64,000 nt of DNA from Ustilaginoidea virens (GCF_000687475.1 NC_057317.1:930001-994000); one strand, 5' to 3'; positions 1 to 11,637 are shown, numbered from the stretch's first letter. The notes: generated by a model not told the origin, from the letters alone. Translations and numbers: made by a program.

Positions 1-397
1 GGCCGCCGTCATCGCGTCTATCCGGACCGCCACCTCCACCACCCCGGCGACGGTCATCAAAGCCGTCTCGCTCTCGTCTAGCTGGCCTCTCGTCGTCGTC
101 GCGGCGAGCGTCCCGGCGCGAGGGACCACGATCACGGTCCCACTCTCGCTCTGCCCTACGATCGCGCCCAGAGTACCTGTCCTCTCGCTCTCTGTCACGG
201 TGATTGCGACTGGAGGAATAGGGGTCTACATCGACCATGTCCCCCCGTCGATGCCCCCCGCGGTGGTCGGGTGATCTTGAACGTCTACGATCCCGTTCGC
301 GATCTCTATCACGATCGCGGTCGCGGTCGCGGTGGCCGTCTCTGTCTCTGTGACGGTCGCGGCGATCCTCACGATCGACTCTCGATGGCTTCGTCAT
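1..397 (-). CDS. Arg/Asp-rich (RD/RE repeat) protein, N-terminal part, runs off left edge
   Basis: An open frame on the minus strand starts at an ATG at 397 and stays open to the window edge (about 132 codons). It begins MTKPSRVDREDRRDR and continues with alternating Arg-Asp and Arg-Glu dipeptides, an RRRSRSP patch and a run of glycines. Such RD/RS-type tails are known in splicing factors and other RNA-associated nuclear proteins, but no folded domain lies inside the window, so the family cannot be named. The start is the first ATG after a stop-rich stretch and faces OGG1, with which it shares a 677-bp divergent promoter region. The low-complexity composition alone could be misleading, although the unbroken frame and codon pattern favour a real gene. 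Confidence 0.6.
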   Translation of the reverse strand, partial: MTKPSRVDREDRRDRHRDRDGHRDRDRDRDRDRERDRRRSRSPDHRGGHRRGDMVDVDPYSSSRNHRDREREDRYSGRDRRAEREWDRDRGPSRRDARRDDDERPARRERDGFDDRRRGGGGGGPDRRDDGG

Positions 398-1074
398 GGT
401 TAGCGTAAGTTTGAAACGCGGATCTATCGACATACAGGATAGTCTCGACCTCTGCGACCCTCTGCACAGGAGGAGGGGGAAACAACACTCGTTAGCATGG
501 CTTCCAACAGGGAAAAAAGGGCTGAAAGAGCAGGAGAGTGGGAAAACCTCGGGTTGAATAGCTATCGCCGTTCATGGTAATTGAGACTTGAATGAATTTC
601 GGGCGATCAAGCGACCCTGTGAATCAACGGTCGGGTATGTCGACGAAAAAAGACTGATGAATACGAGGTATGTCGTGGTCATCAAATGATTATCCGTCCA
701 CCAGACTTTCGCGAGGCTGGAGCGTTTTCGTCGAGCGCCACTAAACCTGTTCAGGATTAGTAGGTGTACCTAGGTACATACTTACCTAATAATCTAGTCC
801 CGACTCCCAACCTATCTATTAGGAAGCGCTGGCAGCCTGGGTTTACAGCACGTTTACCTGCTTGAGCGGTACACAATAGCTCCAGTCGTCTTACAGGCGC
901 GCAGCACCCTAAAGTTCCGCCACCTAGCCACCCTGGTTCCTGACGCTAGCGGACCAAGACAAGACAAGACAAGACATCATCACCGTCTCCGTCGCCCCTT
1001 CATTCGTGTGTGCTTTGTCCAAAGCTTTGGAGCTGACAGAGGGAAGACGGTGCTAGAAACCGTCCTAGCATAAC
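398..1074. other. Intergenic region, divergent promoters of the RD-rich gene and OGG1
   Basis: No gene is seen. The stretch holds a short ACAAG tandem at about 957-976 and a TACCTAGGTAC motif near 766-780, which recurs in many gene-free parts of the window. It should contain the promoters and 5' leaders of both flanking genes. Confidence 0.5.
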
Positions 1075-2406
1075 ATGTCGATAAAACGGCTATCTGGATG
1101 GCGGAAGCTTCCTGTTAGCCTCTCTGAGTTGTCCATTGACACAACATTGAGATGCGGTCAATCATTCAGGTGGCGCAAAATGAGCAATGAATGGTTCGTG
1201 AGTTGAGGTTTAATGCTCCAGCCTCTCGAAGCTGACGTTGAGCTCAGGATATGTACACTGCACGGCCGTATACTGTGTCTGAAGCAGGATGCGGAACATC
1301 TTCACTACAAGGCGATTTGGCCCAAGCAGGAAACCAATCATCCGTCCACCTCATCGTTATCAAGCGGCATGGATCGGGCCCTATACGATGATACCGAAGA
1401 TCTTATTCGTCAATATTTCAGCCTGGATCTAAATCTGGGCCATCTTTATGAGCAATGGTCAGAAGCCGACTCTAACTTCCACAAGAAGGCGCTCGAATTC
1501 ACAGGCATTCGGATCCTCAGCCAGGACGCCTGGGAGGCCTTGATATGCTTCATATGCAGCAGTAACAACAATATAAGCAGGATTTCACAGATGGTAATGC
1601 GCCTGCATCGCCTGAATCTAAGTACGAGGTCGGTCTGTTGACATGTGCAGGTTCATAAACTCTGTAATCACTATGGCCTCCTTATCGGGCATATCGATGG
1701 CGTGCCGTTGCACGACTTTCCAACCGCCAAGGCTCTTACCGACGATGGTGTCGAGTCACATCTACGAGAGTTGGGGTTTGGGTATCGTGCCAAATACATT
1801 GCCCATACAGCCCGCGTAGTAGCTTTAGAAAAACCAACCGGTTGGTTGGATTCATTACGCAACCCGCTACGCCCGGGACCAAGAGTTTCAAGGCAAGACT
1901 CGACTGCGACAGATCCGACGTATAAAGAAGCCCACGAGGCGTTGCTTTCCTTGGCTGGCGTAGGTCCCAAAGTTGCGGACTGTGTATGCCTCATGGGGTT
2001 GGGATGGGGTGAGTCCGTGCCCGTGGACACTCACGTCTGGCAGATTGCGCAGAGAGACTACAAGTTTGGCAAGTCGAAAACAAGGACGTTTAACAAGGCC
2101 ATGTACGATGCTGTGGGCGATCATTTCCGGAAGATCTGGGGTGACTATGCAGGATGGGCACATTCCGTTGTTTTCACTGCAGACCTCAGAGAATTCTCGG
2201 GCCGGAAAGCAAAGGCCGAAGCCGTCGTGCCTGGCGAGGTGAAGACGGAGGTGATGGAGGATCTGGGCTTCCATGGGCCGCCAAAGAGGAAGTCAGCCGC
2301 GCAGGCACTGTTGAGGATCAATACCAAGGTAGAAGACGTGGAGGGTTCCAACCTCGTTCACATGACCGCTTCTTACAAGCGCCGGCGAATCCGGACTCGG
2401 TCATGA
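1075..2406 (+). CDS. OGG1: 8-oxoguanine DNA glycosylase/AP lyase OGG1
   Basis: A bifunctional base-excision repair enzyme that removes 8-oxoguanine opposite cytosine and nicks the abasic site. Proposed exons are 1075-1193, 1248-1593 and 1651-2406, giving 406 residues. The N-terminal OGG domain shows LRCGQSFRW and LHGRILCLKQD, and the helix-hairpin-helix part shows FICSSNNNISRI, GVGPKVADC and VPVDTHVWQIAQRDY. Lys262 in GVGPKV is the expected Schiff-base nucleophile and Asp281 in PVDTHVW the catalytic acid; their spacing of 19 matches human OGG1. Intron 1 uses a non-canonical GTTCGT donor, chosen because it alone restores phase into LHGRIL, with a CTGAC branch site and CAG acceptor. Intron 2 is GTAATG to GCAG. 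Nuclear, possibly also mitochondrial; no targeting peptide is obvious. The family assignment is firm. Confidence 0.93.
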
Positions 2407-2774
2407 GCGATCTACTGGGGCTACCGAAATAGCTTGAGGAACGGTTAACTTAAAGAAGCGTAGCTGCCGACATGCTTGTTAAAAAAAAAAAAAAAAAAAA
2501 CGTCACTGTTGATGTATTTTTGATCGCCTTGATGTGCAAGACGCTGGGACGTTGGTCCCAGGACCTTGGCGGCGGGTAAATTTCGGCAGGAAACTTCTCC
2601 AGCCGTGGCGGCTTTTTGCCTCCGTTTGCCTCCAAAGCCTTTCTTCAGATGCCGCAGTGGGCTCCTTCACATCATACCAACACCGGTCGGGCGGCTTTTA
2701 CATGTGCCACGAAAGCTCTTCAATTCTGTCTAGCGATCTGGAACCAGGATGAGGTGCAGTCCTTGATGGGCAAA
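2407..2774. other. Intergenic region with a 20-base poly-A tract
   Basis: This lies between OGG1 and the SF3B1 start, with A20 at 2481-2500. The SF3B1 reading frame stays open upstream to an ATG at 2616, but that extension has no family character and is taken as leader sequence. A GTGCAG just before 2760 could be the acceptor of an intron in the leader. Confidence 0.45.
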
Positions 2775-5700
2775 ATGTCGGACGCGGATTACAACACGAT
2801 CGCAAAGCTGCAGCGGGAGAGGAACGATGCTGCAGCCACCAAGAAAAGTTCGCGCGTGCCGGATGCGTCAGCTCAACGCACTGATGTAGGGCGACAAAAA
2901 CTCACTGACAATGCGGATAGTGAGCTGTACGGGGGCAATGAGGTGGACAAACTTGCTGGCTACCACACATCCTTACCGATGGGAGATGAAGACGAGGATA
3001 TGGACGAGGACAAAACCCGCCGTCTCGTCGGCCAGTACACCGCGTCCCGAGAGATGATTGACGAATTTGCCAAGGGCAACGGTGTTGAGGAAGACGACAT
3101 TCTGGCAGGTAAAGGGGAGAAAAGTGGACGTATCACCGATCGCGAGACCGATTACCAGAAACGCCGCTTCAACCGGGCCTTGACGCCCACGAGAGCCGAT
3201 CCCTTCGCAGAAAACCGACAAGCTGGGGCGGTCGAGAGCGGCACCACCTATCGAGAGGCTATGGAGGCCCGTGAACTAGACAAGGAGGAGGAGCGTGTTC
3301 GAAAAGCTATCCAAGCCAAACTCAGCAGCGAAGGCGCTCATACCGACGCTCAGCCGACTCTGAAAGATGTGGACAAGGAAAACGGGGAGGCAGGGTCGAC
3401 TGAAGCTGTTACTGCAGGGCGAAAGCGTAAGCAGAGATGGGATGTGTCATCTACGCCTGCTACCGAGCCATCCCCGACGGATAACGCGGGAGATGCGAAA
3501 CCCAAACGATCAAGATGGGACCAAGCACCTTCTGTCGGTGCAGGCGAAACCGCCAGGAAGCGGTCGCGTTGGGACCAAGCTCCCTCGGCAACGCCCATGG
3601 GTAATCAAGGCCTTGCTACGCCCATGCATCCAACACAGACTTCGACCATTATGCCCCCAACCTTTGGAACCGACTTGAATGCTCGCAACGTTCCGCTAAG
3701 CGATGCAGAGCTGGACATGCTGCTACCGGGCGAAAACGAAGGTTACAGAATTCTCGAACCACCACCAGGCTATGAGCCTGTTCGCGCTCCGGCCCACAAG
3801 CTCATGGCAACGCCTGCGCCGGCCGCGGGCTTCATGATGCAGGATCCTGAACAAGTCCGACTCGGTGGCAGACCGATCCCCGCCGAGCTGTCGGGTGTTG
3901 GTGACTTGCAATTCCTCAAGCCCGAAGACATGGCCTACTTTGGCAAGCTGAACGACGGCGCGGATGAGAATGCTCTGTCGGTTGAGGAGCTCAAGGAACG
4001 CAAGATCATGAGGCTTTTGCTCAAAATAAAAAACGGCACCCCTCCTATGCGGAAGACTGCTCTCCGGCAAATCACGGATAATGCGCGAAACTTTGGTGCT
4101 GGGCCTCTGTTCGCTCAGATTCTGCCTCTGCTCATGGAAAAGTCTCTTGAGGACCAGGAGCGCCATCTTCTGGTCAAGGTCATTGATCGAATTCTGTACA
4201 AGTTGGATGATCTTGTCCGACCTTATGTGCACAGGATCCTTGTGGTGATTGAACCGCTCCTCATTGACCAGGACTACTACGCCCGAGTGGAAGGCCGCGA
4301 GATCATCTCCAACGTTGCCAAAGCTGCTGGTCTCGCAACAATGATCAGCGTGATGCGGCCAGATATCGATCACACAGACGAGTACGTTCGCAACACGACG
4401 GCGAGAGCCTTTGCAGTGGTTGCCTCGGCTCTTACGATTCCCGCTCTGCTGCCTTTTCTGCGAGCCGTCTGCAGAAGCAAGAAGTCGTGGCACGCGAGAC
4501 ACACCGGAGTCAAAATCGTCCAGCAAATAGCCATCTTGATGGGCTGCGCCGTTCTGCCTCACCTCAAAGGCCTTGTTGAGTGCATTGCGCCAAACTTGAA
4601 CGACGAGCAAACCAAGGTTAGGACGGTGACCAGTCTTGCCATTGCGGCCTTGGCGGAAGCCTCCAACCCTTATGGTATCGAGAGCTTCGACGACATCCTG
4701 AACCCTCTGTGGACCGGCGCCCGCAAGCAACGTGGTAAAGGGCTTGCCGGGTTTCTCAAGGCTGTCGGATACATCATTCCGCTGATGGATGAGGAATATG
4801 CCAACTACTACACCAGTCAAATCATGGAGATTCTGCTGCGAGAGTTTTCCTCTCCCGACGAGGAGATGAAAAAGGTGGTGCTCAAGGTTGTCTCGCAGTG
4901 TGCTGGCACCGAAGGCGTCACTGCGGGCTATCTCAAGGAACACGTTCTTGACGAATTCTTCAAGAGTTTCTGGGTGAGGCGGATGGCCCTGGACAAGCGC
5001 AACTACAAACAGGTCGTCGACACCACGTTTGACGTGGGCCAAAAGGTGGGCGTGAGCGAGATCCTGGAGCGCATCGTCAACAACCTGAAGGACGAAAGCG
5101 AGGCGTATCGCAAGATGACGGTGGAGACGACGGAGAAGATTGTGGCCAGCTTGGGCGCTGCCGACATTGGCGAGCGCCTCGAAGAGAGACTGGTGGACGG
5201 GATCCTGCACGCGTTCCAGGAGCAGAGCGTGGAGGACGTTGTTATGCTCAACGGATTCGGCTCTGTGGTCAACGCGCTGGGCACGAGATGCAAGCCGTAT
5301 CTGCCTCAGATTGTCGGCACGATCCGCTGGAGGTTGAACAACAAGTCTGCGACTGTGCGCCAGCAGGCCGCCGACTTGATCTCGCGGATCGCCATGGTGA
5401 TGCAGCAGTGCGGCGAGGACGCGTTGATGGGGGAGCTGGGCATCATCCTGTACGAGTACCTGGGCGAGGAGTACCCCGAGGTTCTCGGATCCATCCTCGG
5501 TGCTCTGCGCTCCATCGTGACGGTGGTGGGCATCAGCCAGATGCAGCCGCCCATCAAGGACCTGCTGCCGCGCCTGACGCCCATTCTCCGAAACCGACAC
5601 GAGAAGGTGCAGGAGAACACGATAGATCTGGTGGGACGCATCGCGGACCGCGGCCCCGAGAGCGTCAACGCCCGAGAATGGATGCGCATCTGCTTTGAGC

Positions 5701-6422
5701 TGCTGGACATGCTCAAGGCGCACAAGAAGGGCATCCGGCGAGCGGCAAACAACACGTTTGGCTTCATTGCCAAGGCGATTGGCCCCCAGGACGTGCTGGC
5801 CACGCTGCTCAACAACCTGCGCGTCCAGGAACGCCAGTCGCGCGTCAACACGGCCGTCGCCATTGGCATCGTGGCCGAAACCTGCGCGCCCTTCACCGTG
5901 CTGCCGGCGCTGATGAACGAGTACCGGGTGCCCGAGCTCAACGTGCAAAACGGCGTCCTCAAGTCGCTGTCGTTTTTGTTCGAGTACATTGGCGAGATGG
6001 CCAAGGACTACGTGTACGCCGTGACGCCGCTGCTGGAGGACGCGCTCATCGACCGCGACCAGGTGCACCGGCAGACGGCGGCCTCGGTCGTCAAGCACAT
6101 TGCCCTGGGCGTCATCGGGCTCGGGTGCGAGGATGCCATGGTGCACCTGCTGAACCTCTTGTTCCCCAACCTGTTCGAGACGAGCCCGCACGTCATCGAC
6201 CGCATCGTGGAGGCGGTTGAGGCCATCAGGATGGCGGTGGGCCCCGGCGTCGTGCTCAACTACGTCTGGGCGGGCTTATTCCACCCTGCGCGCAAGGTCC
6301 GCACGCCGTACTGGCGCCTGTACAACGACGCGTACGTGCAGTGCGCAGACGCCATGGTCCCTTACTATCCCAACCTGGACGAGGACAAGATTGACCGGCC
6401 CGAGCTGGCCATTATGCTGTGA
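2775..6422 (+). CDS. HSH155: Splicing factor 3B subunit 1 (SF3B1/Hsh155), U2 snRNP
   Basis: The HEAT-repeat scaffold of SF3b, which clamps the branch-site/U2 duplex during spliceosome assembly in the nucleus. From the ATG at 2775 ([17 protein letters not shown]) it has 1215 residues, the usual fungal length, in one exon; an ATG at 2766 is an equal alternative. The N-terminal third is acidic and disordered and carries three RWD-type ligand motifs: KRKQRWD (about 215-224), KRSRWD (about 242-249) and RKRSRWD (about 261-267), the kind bound by UHM domains of U2AF-like proteins. HEAT repeats start near residue 405 and run to the C-terminus with near-universal blocks such as [50 protein letters not shown] and [11 protein letters not shown]. 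Lys614 in TKVRT aligns with human Lys700. Identification is secure; only the exact start is open. Confidence 0.95.
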   Translation: MSDADYNTIAKLQRERNDAAATKKSSRVPDASAQRTDVGRQKLTDNADSELYGGNEVDKLAGYHTSLPMGDEDEDMDEDKTRRLVGQYTASREMIDEFAKGNGVEEDDILAGKGEKSGRITDRETDYQKRRFNRALTPTRADPFAENRQAGAVESGTTYREAMEARELDKEEERVRKAIQAKLSSEGAHTDAQPTLKDVDKENGEAGSTEAVTAGRKRKQRWDVSSTPATEPSPTDNAGDAKPKRSRWDQAPSVGAGETARKRSRWDQAPSATPMGNQGLATPMHPTQTSTIMPPTFGTDLNARNVPLSDAELDMLLPGENEGYRILEPPPGYEPVRAPAHKLMATPAPAAGFMMQDPEQVRLGGRPIPAELSGVGDLQFLKPEDMAYFGKLNDGADENALSVEELKERKIMRLLLKIKNGTPPMRKTALRQITDNARNFGAGPLFAQILPLLMEKSLEDQERHLLVKVIDRILYKLDDLVRPYVHRILVVIEPLLIDQDYYARVEGREIISNVAKAAGLATMISVMRPDIDHTDEYVRNTTARAFAVVASALTIPALLPFLRAVCRSKKSWHARHTGVKIVQQIAILMGCAVLPHLKGLVECIAPNLNDEQTKVRTVTSLAIAALAEASNPYGIESFDDILNPLWTGARKQRGKGLAGFLKAVGYIIPLMDEEYANYYTSQIMEILLREFSSPDEEMKKVVLKVVSQCAGTEGVTAGYLKEHVLDEFFKSFWVRRMALDKRNYKQVVDTTFDVGQKVGVSEILERIVNNLKDESEAYRKMTVETTEKIVASLGAADIGERLEERLVDGILHAFQEQSVEDVVMLNGFGSVVNALGTRCKPYLPQIVGTIRWRLNNKSATVRQQAADLISRIAMVMQQCGEDALMGELGIILYEYLGEEYPEVLGSILGALRSIVTVVGISQMQPPIKDLLPRLTPILRNRHEKVQENTIDLVGRIADRGPESVNAREWMRICFELLDMLKAHKKGIRRAANNTFGFIAKAIGPQDVLATLLNNLRVQERQSRVNTAVAIGIVAETCAPFTVLPALMNEYRVPELNVQNGVLKSLSFLFEYIGEMAKDYVYAVTPLLEDALIDRDQVHRQTAASVVKHIALGVIGLGCEDAMVHLLNLLFPNLFETSPHVIDRIVEAVEAIRMAVGPGVVLNYVWAGLFHPARKVRTPYWRLYNDAYVQCADAMVPYYPNLDEDKIDRPELAIML

Positions 6423-6441
6423 AGCGGGAGGAAGGGGACGA

Positions 6442-6480
6442 GGGACGGAGCGAGGGGACGGAGCGAGGGGACGGAGCGAG
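6442..6480. repeat. 13-bp tandem repeat after the SF3B1 stop codon
   Basis: Three copies of a 13-base unit of the form GGACGGAGCGAGG lie about 20 bases after the stop codon of SF3B1, inside its 3' UTR. Confidence 0.8.
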
Positions 6481-6880
6481 TGCCGAATTGTACGTTTTAC
6501 CGCGATGCTGGGTTTATTTTTATTTTATTTTATTTTATTCTTCATTTCCTGTTCAAACCTAGGTCATTGAAGTTTTTTTTTACTCTTTTTGGTTTTTTTT
6601 TCTTTCCCATGTAAAGCGGGTAGGGAGATGTCTTGGGCAAGTTATCACGCGGGCTAATACATTTTTGATGCTCTACTCACCCTCGCTCCCCTCTCTCCAC
6701 TACATACTTTGCTGTTTGCTGTTCCTCATTTTTTCCCCTCCTTTTCCTCTTTTTCCTCCTTCTTCCCCCGTACCCAGTCAGGCAGGGAGGGGATGCTAGC
6801 AAACGCTTACCGTGGATTCATGTAATCTTGTAGAGACGAGGGCGACGGGTTGCAGGGGCGTCGAGAAGAGCAGAATACAA

Positions 6881-6910
6881 TTTCCTTTCCTTTCCTTTCC
6901 TTTCCTTTCC
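6881..6910. repeat. (TTTCC)6 microsatellite
   Basis: Six perfect pentamer units, counted by eye. Confidence 0.9.
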
Positions 6911-7527
6911 TGTTGCTGTCTTGCTCGGCCCTTTGGGTAGAGTTACAAGGTTTGTTTGCCTGGTCTCTCGCCAGCCCCAAATATGTTTCACGCACTCGGC
7001 AGCCCAGCCAGACTGGCTGTTTTCCCCTCGCGAGCTGCCTAACACCAGTTAGTGGTTCACCATGTCAGTTTCGAACCCTTCCCTCAGTGTCGCGCCGTCC
7101 CTGTCCAAAAACTACGCAGTCCTCGCCTTCGCCACCGGTTACGCCAGCCAGGCGGCCACGCAGCCCCAAGCACCATCTGAGAAAGGCCCGCCAGCACGGC
7201 AGACAACGCTTGTCGCTGCGAAACGCAAAATGGCCGCCGCGTCTGAAAGGTCCGAGCCAGTTTACCGGGCATGGCATCTTGCGCGCCTGGCTTGCCCGGG
7301 AGGGAAAGGGGGGGGGGGACGTGGATGCCAGCAAGAAAGGACGGGGGGGAAGGGTCATGTCTACGTTTTGCTTGGGTTTGAATGTTGCTTTTACTTGGGG
7401 GTTACTGGGGGATGATGCCAAGCGCGTCGGTCCGTTCGTCACCTCCGGGGGGGCATTTTTCCCTCTTGGTCAGGTCACTTTGTGCCTTTTTTTTTTGCCT
7501 TCCCCTTCTCGCTTGTTTCTTTTTTAT

Positions 7528-7529
<2 letters not shown>

Positions 7530-7566
<37 letters not shown>
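7530..7566. repeat. (GT)n dinucleotide microsatellite
   Basis: About 18 GT units in a perfect run. Confidence 0.9.
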
Positions 7567-7568
<2 letters not shown>

Positions 7569-7750
7569 GTTTATTTGGCTGGGCTCCTTCATGTCTCACA
7601 CGCCCCTCCTTTTGGCGTCGTGGCCTTCTTGTTTGTTGGTCCTTGTGGGAGAAGAATACAACCCCGTATGGCCAGTGAGAGGGGGAGCAGAGGACGACGA
7701 GGCAAGTCGTGACCACTGCACGCAGTGTGGCAAGGACCGAACTCGACGAG

Positions 7751-7752
7751 GT

Positions 7753-7793
<41 letters not shown>

Positions 7794-7822
7794 TATGTGT
7801 ATGTGTGTATGTGTATGTGTGC
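7751..7822. repeat. (GT)n/(GTAT)n compound microsatellite
   Basis: GT repeats with interspersed GTGTAT units, about 72 bases long. This is the second GT array within 250 bases. Confidence 0.9.
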
Positions 7823-9331
7823 GGTTTTGCAGTTTCGCAGGTGGCCTTTTTTCGCCTGGGCATGCCATGCCATGCCGCATGCCATGAACCTGACGAAAAA
7901 TCCAGGGTTACGTCGAGCGCCATGCTCGTCATGCGGTAAAACGCCCATTTTTCTTCCTCTGCTTTTCTCCCCCCTCCCACCAGGCAGGGCAAGTCAGCGG
8001 CTCCGTTATCAATCGCTTCCTCTTCTCCCCCCGGGGACGGAGGTAAAGGCTGCTCCGAAGCTCCAAGGGCAAGCCCGCCCAGGATCAGCCCCCGTCTCGA
8101 GACAGCGCCCCACCCCCCGCATGGACCATTGGCCATGCGTGCTGGGTGCTGCTCCTTTCATGGGACGAGACAGCTCGCTTGGCCAGAGGGTCGGGGCGGC
8201 GCTGCCATGTCTCGGCGATTCTGCGGACGGGGTTGGCGTTGGATGGCACGCTGTTCTGCCCCCCACTTCCCTCCCCCTTTCCCTCCCCCTTCTGTTTTTG
8301 CCCACCGCAGGAGGGCCAGCCTCAGGTGGAGGGAGCGAGGGCCAAGGCTGATGATGATGGGCTGCTTCTCGTGACAGGGACGGGGATGGGACGATGGGAG
8401 CTGGAGATTGCGTGTCGTGCTTTTGCGTCGTTGGCGGCGGCTTCGGCCTGGATGGCGCACGGGACTTTGGGGGGGAGGTGCCGAGGATAATAAGGCTGCA
8501 GGATGGCGCGACTTGTTGTTTTCCGTTTTTTTGCTGCTCGGAGGCGGCTTTGACGCGGCGCGCTTGGGGAGCTTGGAAGAAGCCAAGTCGTCTTGTCGAG
8601 GGGGGAGGGGGGGGGGGATGTGGCCGAGCAGTAGTATATGTTTGTCCGGGGGCAAGAACCTCCCCCGGCTTACGCATCCGGGCTTCCCCTTGTTGCCAAG
8701 CCCGCAATCGATTGGTCCACGTCAATCAATCCGGGGGAGGAGGAAGAAGTAGAAGCGACTGTCAAGTGCCGAAGATGCGGACGGACCATGCATGACTGCC
8801 TGCAACGCCCGGGCCCGAGTCCAAGCCCTTCTTCCGAGCAAGTTTCTTCCGCCCGCCGCCGCCGCCGTACCCGGTCTTCTTTTTTCCGGTAGGCGCGCGC
8901 CCGTGGACGGCGGGCGATAGGGCAGACCAGACGGGTTGCTTCCCAAGCAAGGCTTGATGTCAGTCCGTCCGGGACCTATCTATCGCTTGCCTGGGTGGAC
9001 CGGGAAAAAAACGGGCCGTCGCGGGAAGCCGTCGAGTTCTACCGTCCAGGCTCGGTCACCCGGGGGATGAACAAACACGGAGCTGGTCGTCCATTAGGGG
9101 GGGGTTTTTTTGGCGGTTGCGCATCCCTTGTTTTGCCACCGACGAGGACGGCTGTCGAAAACGGGTGTGAAGCTGGAAATAGAGGGGAAAGAGGGAGGTA
9201 AAAAAAAAAAGAAAAAAAAAACCGACGACCCGGACAAACCTCGGTTGGGCCGTAGGTCAGAGCCCGGCAGGCGCAGAGTGCCGGCCGGCCGAGGGCAGAT
9301 GTTCCCAAGCCCTTGATGTGGGGCCCTTTGG

Positions 9332-9425
9332 CCCAGATACCTAGGTACCTTAGGTAGGTACCTGGTACCTGGCACCTGCAATCGGGTAACCTGCCAGGTA
9401 CCTAGGTACCTAGGCACATGTACCT
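9332..9425. repeat. Cluster of ACCTAGGTACC palindromic motifs
   Basis: Repeated, overlapping ACCTAGGTACC, TAGGTAGGTACC and GGTACCTGG motifs. Similar motifs recur near 766-790, 9510-9540, 11935-11975, 54970-54995, 55068-55112 and 55574-55615. Confidence 0.7.
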
Positions 9426-10114
9426 AGCTCTTGGGCAGGCACCCAAGCTGAAGACGCCAATGCTTCTTTGGCTAGGAACATGCTTCTTCCGGCCACCATA
9501 AGCACTAACAGGTATGTAGGTACGTATGTAGGTAGGTAAGCTGTCGGGGAGATGGCCCACGGAGATGCGGCCACGGGCGGGTCCTCGGTACGTGGTGAGC
9601 TTGACCGTTCACACACTGTGCTGGCTCCTAGATACAAGATACATCGACATAGGGGCCAAACAACAAGCTCGGCACCAGAGAGTCACGGGTGTCGGAAACG
9701 CACAACTGAACTACCTCGTACCCCACGATTTGGGGTTTTCGAACAACTGCCGTGATTTGGCCCTCGACCTGACTGACATGCCGCGTGTGCGACTCGAGCC
9801 TTTCTTTCCGCGGGTCATGCGAGGCGACCAGTCATCCGTGCCATGGGACCGCGACGGCTGACCACATAGAATCCCGTCCGCCGTGGCAAGTTAGCCGCGT
9901 ACGGGGGGGTACTGTCAGTCCGTTCCGGAGTAATCCGTCGCAAGCTAAGCTAGATGCACCCCTTCCCCCTTTTCATCTTTCCTAGGGGAGGGGGGGCGGT
10001 ACTACAAAGCAATCGACAGCCTAATGCAGCAAGGGTTAGAGGAAGCCCGTTTCATGTGCGAGCTTTGGGACTAGCGCGTGCCCTGGCGTCGAGTTCTGGC
10101 TGGCACAAGGCCAG

Positions 10115-10198
10115 GCTTTTGCTTTTGCTTTTGCTTTTGCTTTTGCTTTTGCTTTTGCTTTTGCTTTTGCTTTTGCTTTTGCTTTTGCTTTTGCTTTT
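10115..10198. repeat. (GCTTTT)14 hexanucleotide microsatellite
   Basis: About fourteen perfect hexamers in a row, the longest perfect hexamer array in the window. It reads Phe-Cys in one frame, which produces spurious open frames. Confidence 0.92.
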
Positions 10199-10945
10199 TT
10201 CCTATTCATTTCTTTTCTTTTTTTTTTCTTTTTTCTTCGCTTTTTCCCCCGCGACGTGTTATCGGATTTTCCTTCGAGTTTGCCGTACGAGAGCGGTAGT
10301 TATGCGGGGGGGGGGAAAAGAAAAAAAAAAGATAGGCGAGCAACAAGGGCTGGGTCTCGCCACGGCTTCTTTCTACTCATTTCAACGGTCCCCTTTGTCC
10401 CGCCCTTTTATTTTTTGTTTATTGTGTTTATTTTTATACATGTGTTTTTCATTTTCCTTCCCTCTGCGCACAGGCATGGGAATGTGCGCGGCAGCCACCC
10501 ACATGCCACCTGAACACGACACGCCCGTGACGGCTGCATCACCACCACCACCAGCTGCTTCCATGTCCCCTTCACGTGTCTTTGGAACCCCCGGGGGCGA
10601 AGGGAGGGGGGGGGGGGGGGGCTGGTTTGGTTGCAGCTTCTTGTCGGCCAAGTGATCGGCGAAGCGACTACCGACCAACCCTGGTGGGGCCCCGGCAGGT
10701 GCTTGAGATCTGGGGGAGGAGGAGGTCTGGTGTCAAGAACAAACCAACCATGCTTTTTTTCGTATGCAGCAATTTCGCTAGCCAGAAAGCATCAAGTCAG
10801 CTACCTACCTAGCGAGGGGTTTGTAAGACAAAAAAGCAAGCAGGGGGGCGCGGGGGAGGGGGAGGCACGGGGAGGGGGAGGGAAAAGGGGTTCTGGTGCG
10901 AAGAGGAGGGGAGGGCGCCGGCTATAAGCCAAGAGATTGGGAAAC

Positions 10946-10983
10946 GCAAATGCAAATGCAAATGCAAATGCAAATGCAAATGC
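10946..10983. repeat. (GCAAAT)6 hexanucleotide microsatellite
   Basis: Six perfect hexamers. The unit is not the reverse complement of the GCTTTT array 750 bases upstream, so the two arose separately. Confidence 0.9.
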
Positions 10984-11075
10984 AGAGAGGCTGATGCATT
11001 TTCGGGCAACTCTCCAACCAAGCCAGGCCATGCCATTCTTCTAGCCCAGAGCACCGTGGGTGTCGGGTGAAGGAC

Positions 11076-11104
11076 GAGAAGAAGAAGAAGAAGAAGAAGA
11101 AGAC
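11076..11104. repeat. (GAA)n trinucleotide repeat
   Basis: About nine GAA units. Confidence 0.85.
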
Positions 11105-11243
11105 GAGAGGAGACGTTGACGTCGGGGCCCCTGGGGTGTCGAGCGGTGGGGAGTCACTGGGAGTCAATTGCGGGGGGGGGTTGCTGAAGGAGCATTGTCC
11201 GTTTTGGTGGCCGCCAACAGCCACGTCCGGAAAGGGTCAACCA

Positions 11244-11262
11244 GGGTAGGGTAGGGTAGGGT
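11244..11262. repeat. (GGGTA)n short repeat
   Basis: Nearly four pentamers of GGGTA. It resembles but does not equal the fungal telomere unit TTAGGG. Confidence 0.75.
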
Positions 11263-11596
11263 GCCTGCCTCCTCCAGCCAGCAGCTTCTTGCCTGTTTGG
11301 TGCAGGATGGTCGGCTGAAGCTCCCATCTGTCGTGGCCACTTTGGCTGGTGTTTTGCCTCGCAACATGGCACTGACACTCGCACTGTTTACTGTTTATTC
11401 GTTGCAGCTTGGTGCTTGATGTGATGCCATGCCAACTAAAGCAGCCTGCAGGTGGACGGCCCAGCCGATCGCATCTCAACCGTTTCCGAGCATCGATAAT
11501 CTAGTACCAGGTGTTTTTGTCTCCCCGGACTACCTCCCTCTCACGTTACATGCAAGTCGGCCTTGTCTTCCCAATGCCCCTGGCAAGTCCTCGACA

Positions 11597-11597
11597 C

Positions 11598-11637
<40 letters not shown>
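11597..11637. repeat. (ACG)n trinucleotide repeat
   Basis: About thirteen perfect ACG units. Confidence 0.9.

Larger units (their letters stand above)
6481..9320. other. Gene-free tract, part 1: pyrimidine- and microsatellite-rich
   Basis: No convincing gene. Open frames here are short, overlap on both strands and translate to low-complexity sequence. The stretch holds TTTAT-rich sequence near 6510-6540, a TTTCC tandem, two GT microsatellites, several G7-G10 runs (near 7308-7319 and 8610-8618) and a CATGC-rich patch at 7861-7890. The start is probably the 3' UTR of SF3B1. Confidence 0.5.

Noticed and set aside
3723..6191. An 822-codon antisense open frame opposite SF3B1
   Set aside because: It mirrors the third-base GC bias of SF3B1 and translates to His/Gln/Arg/Val-rich sequence with no motif. 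The sense frame is a highly conserved protein.
7040..7085. A TTCGAACCC word suggesting a tRNA T-arm
   Set aside because: No matching T-stem, anticodon arm or acceptor stem could be folded on either strand.
8009..8725. A 238-codon minus-strand Pro/Arg-rich open frame
   Set aside because: The composition follows G-rich DNA; it overlaps several equal frames and has no recognisable domain.
11244..11262. A possible interstitial telomere repeat
   Set aside because: The unit is GGGTA, a pentamer, not TTAGGG, and there are only about four copies.
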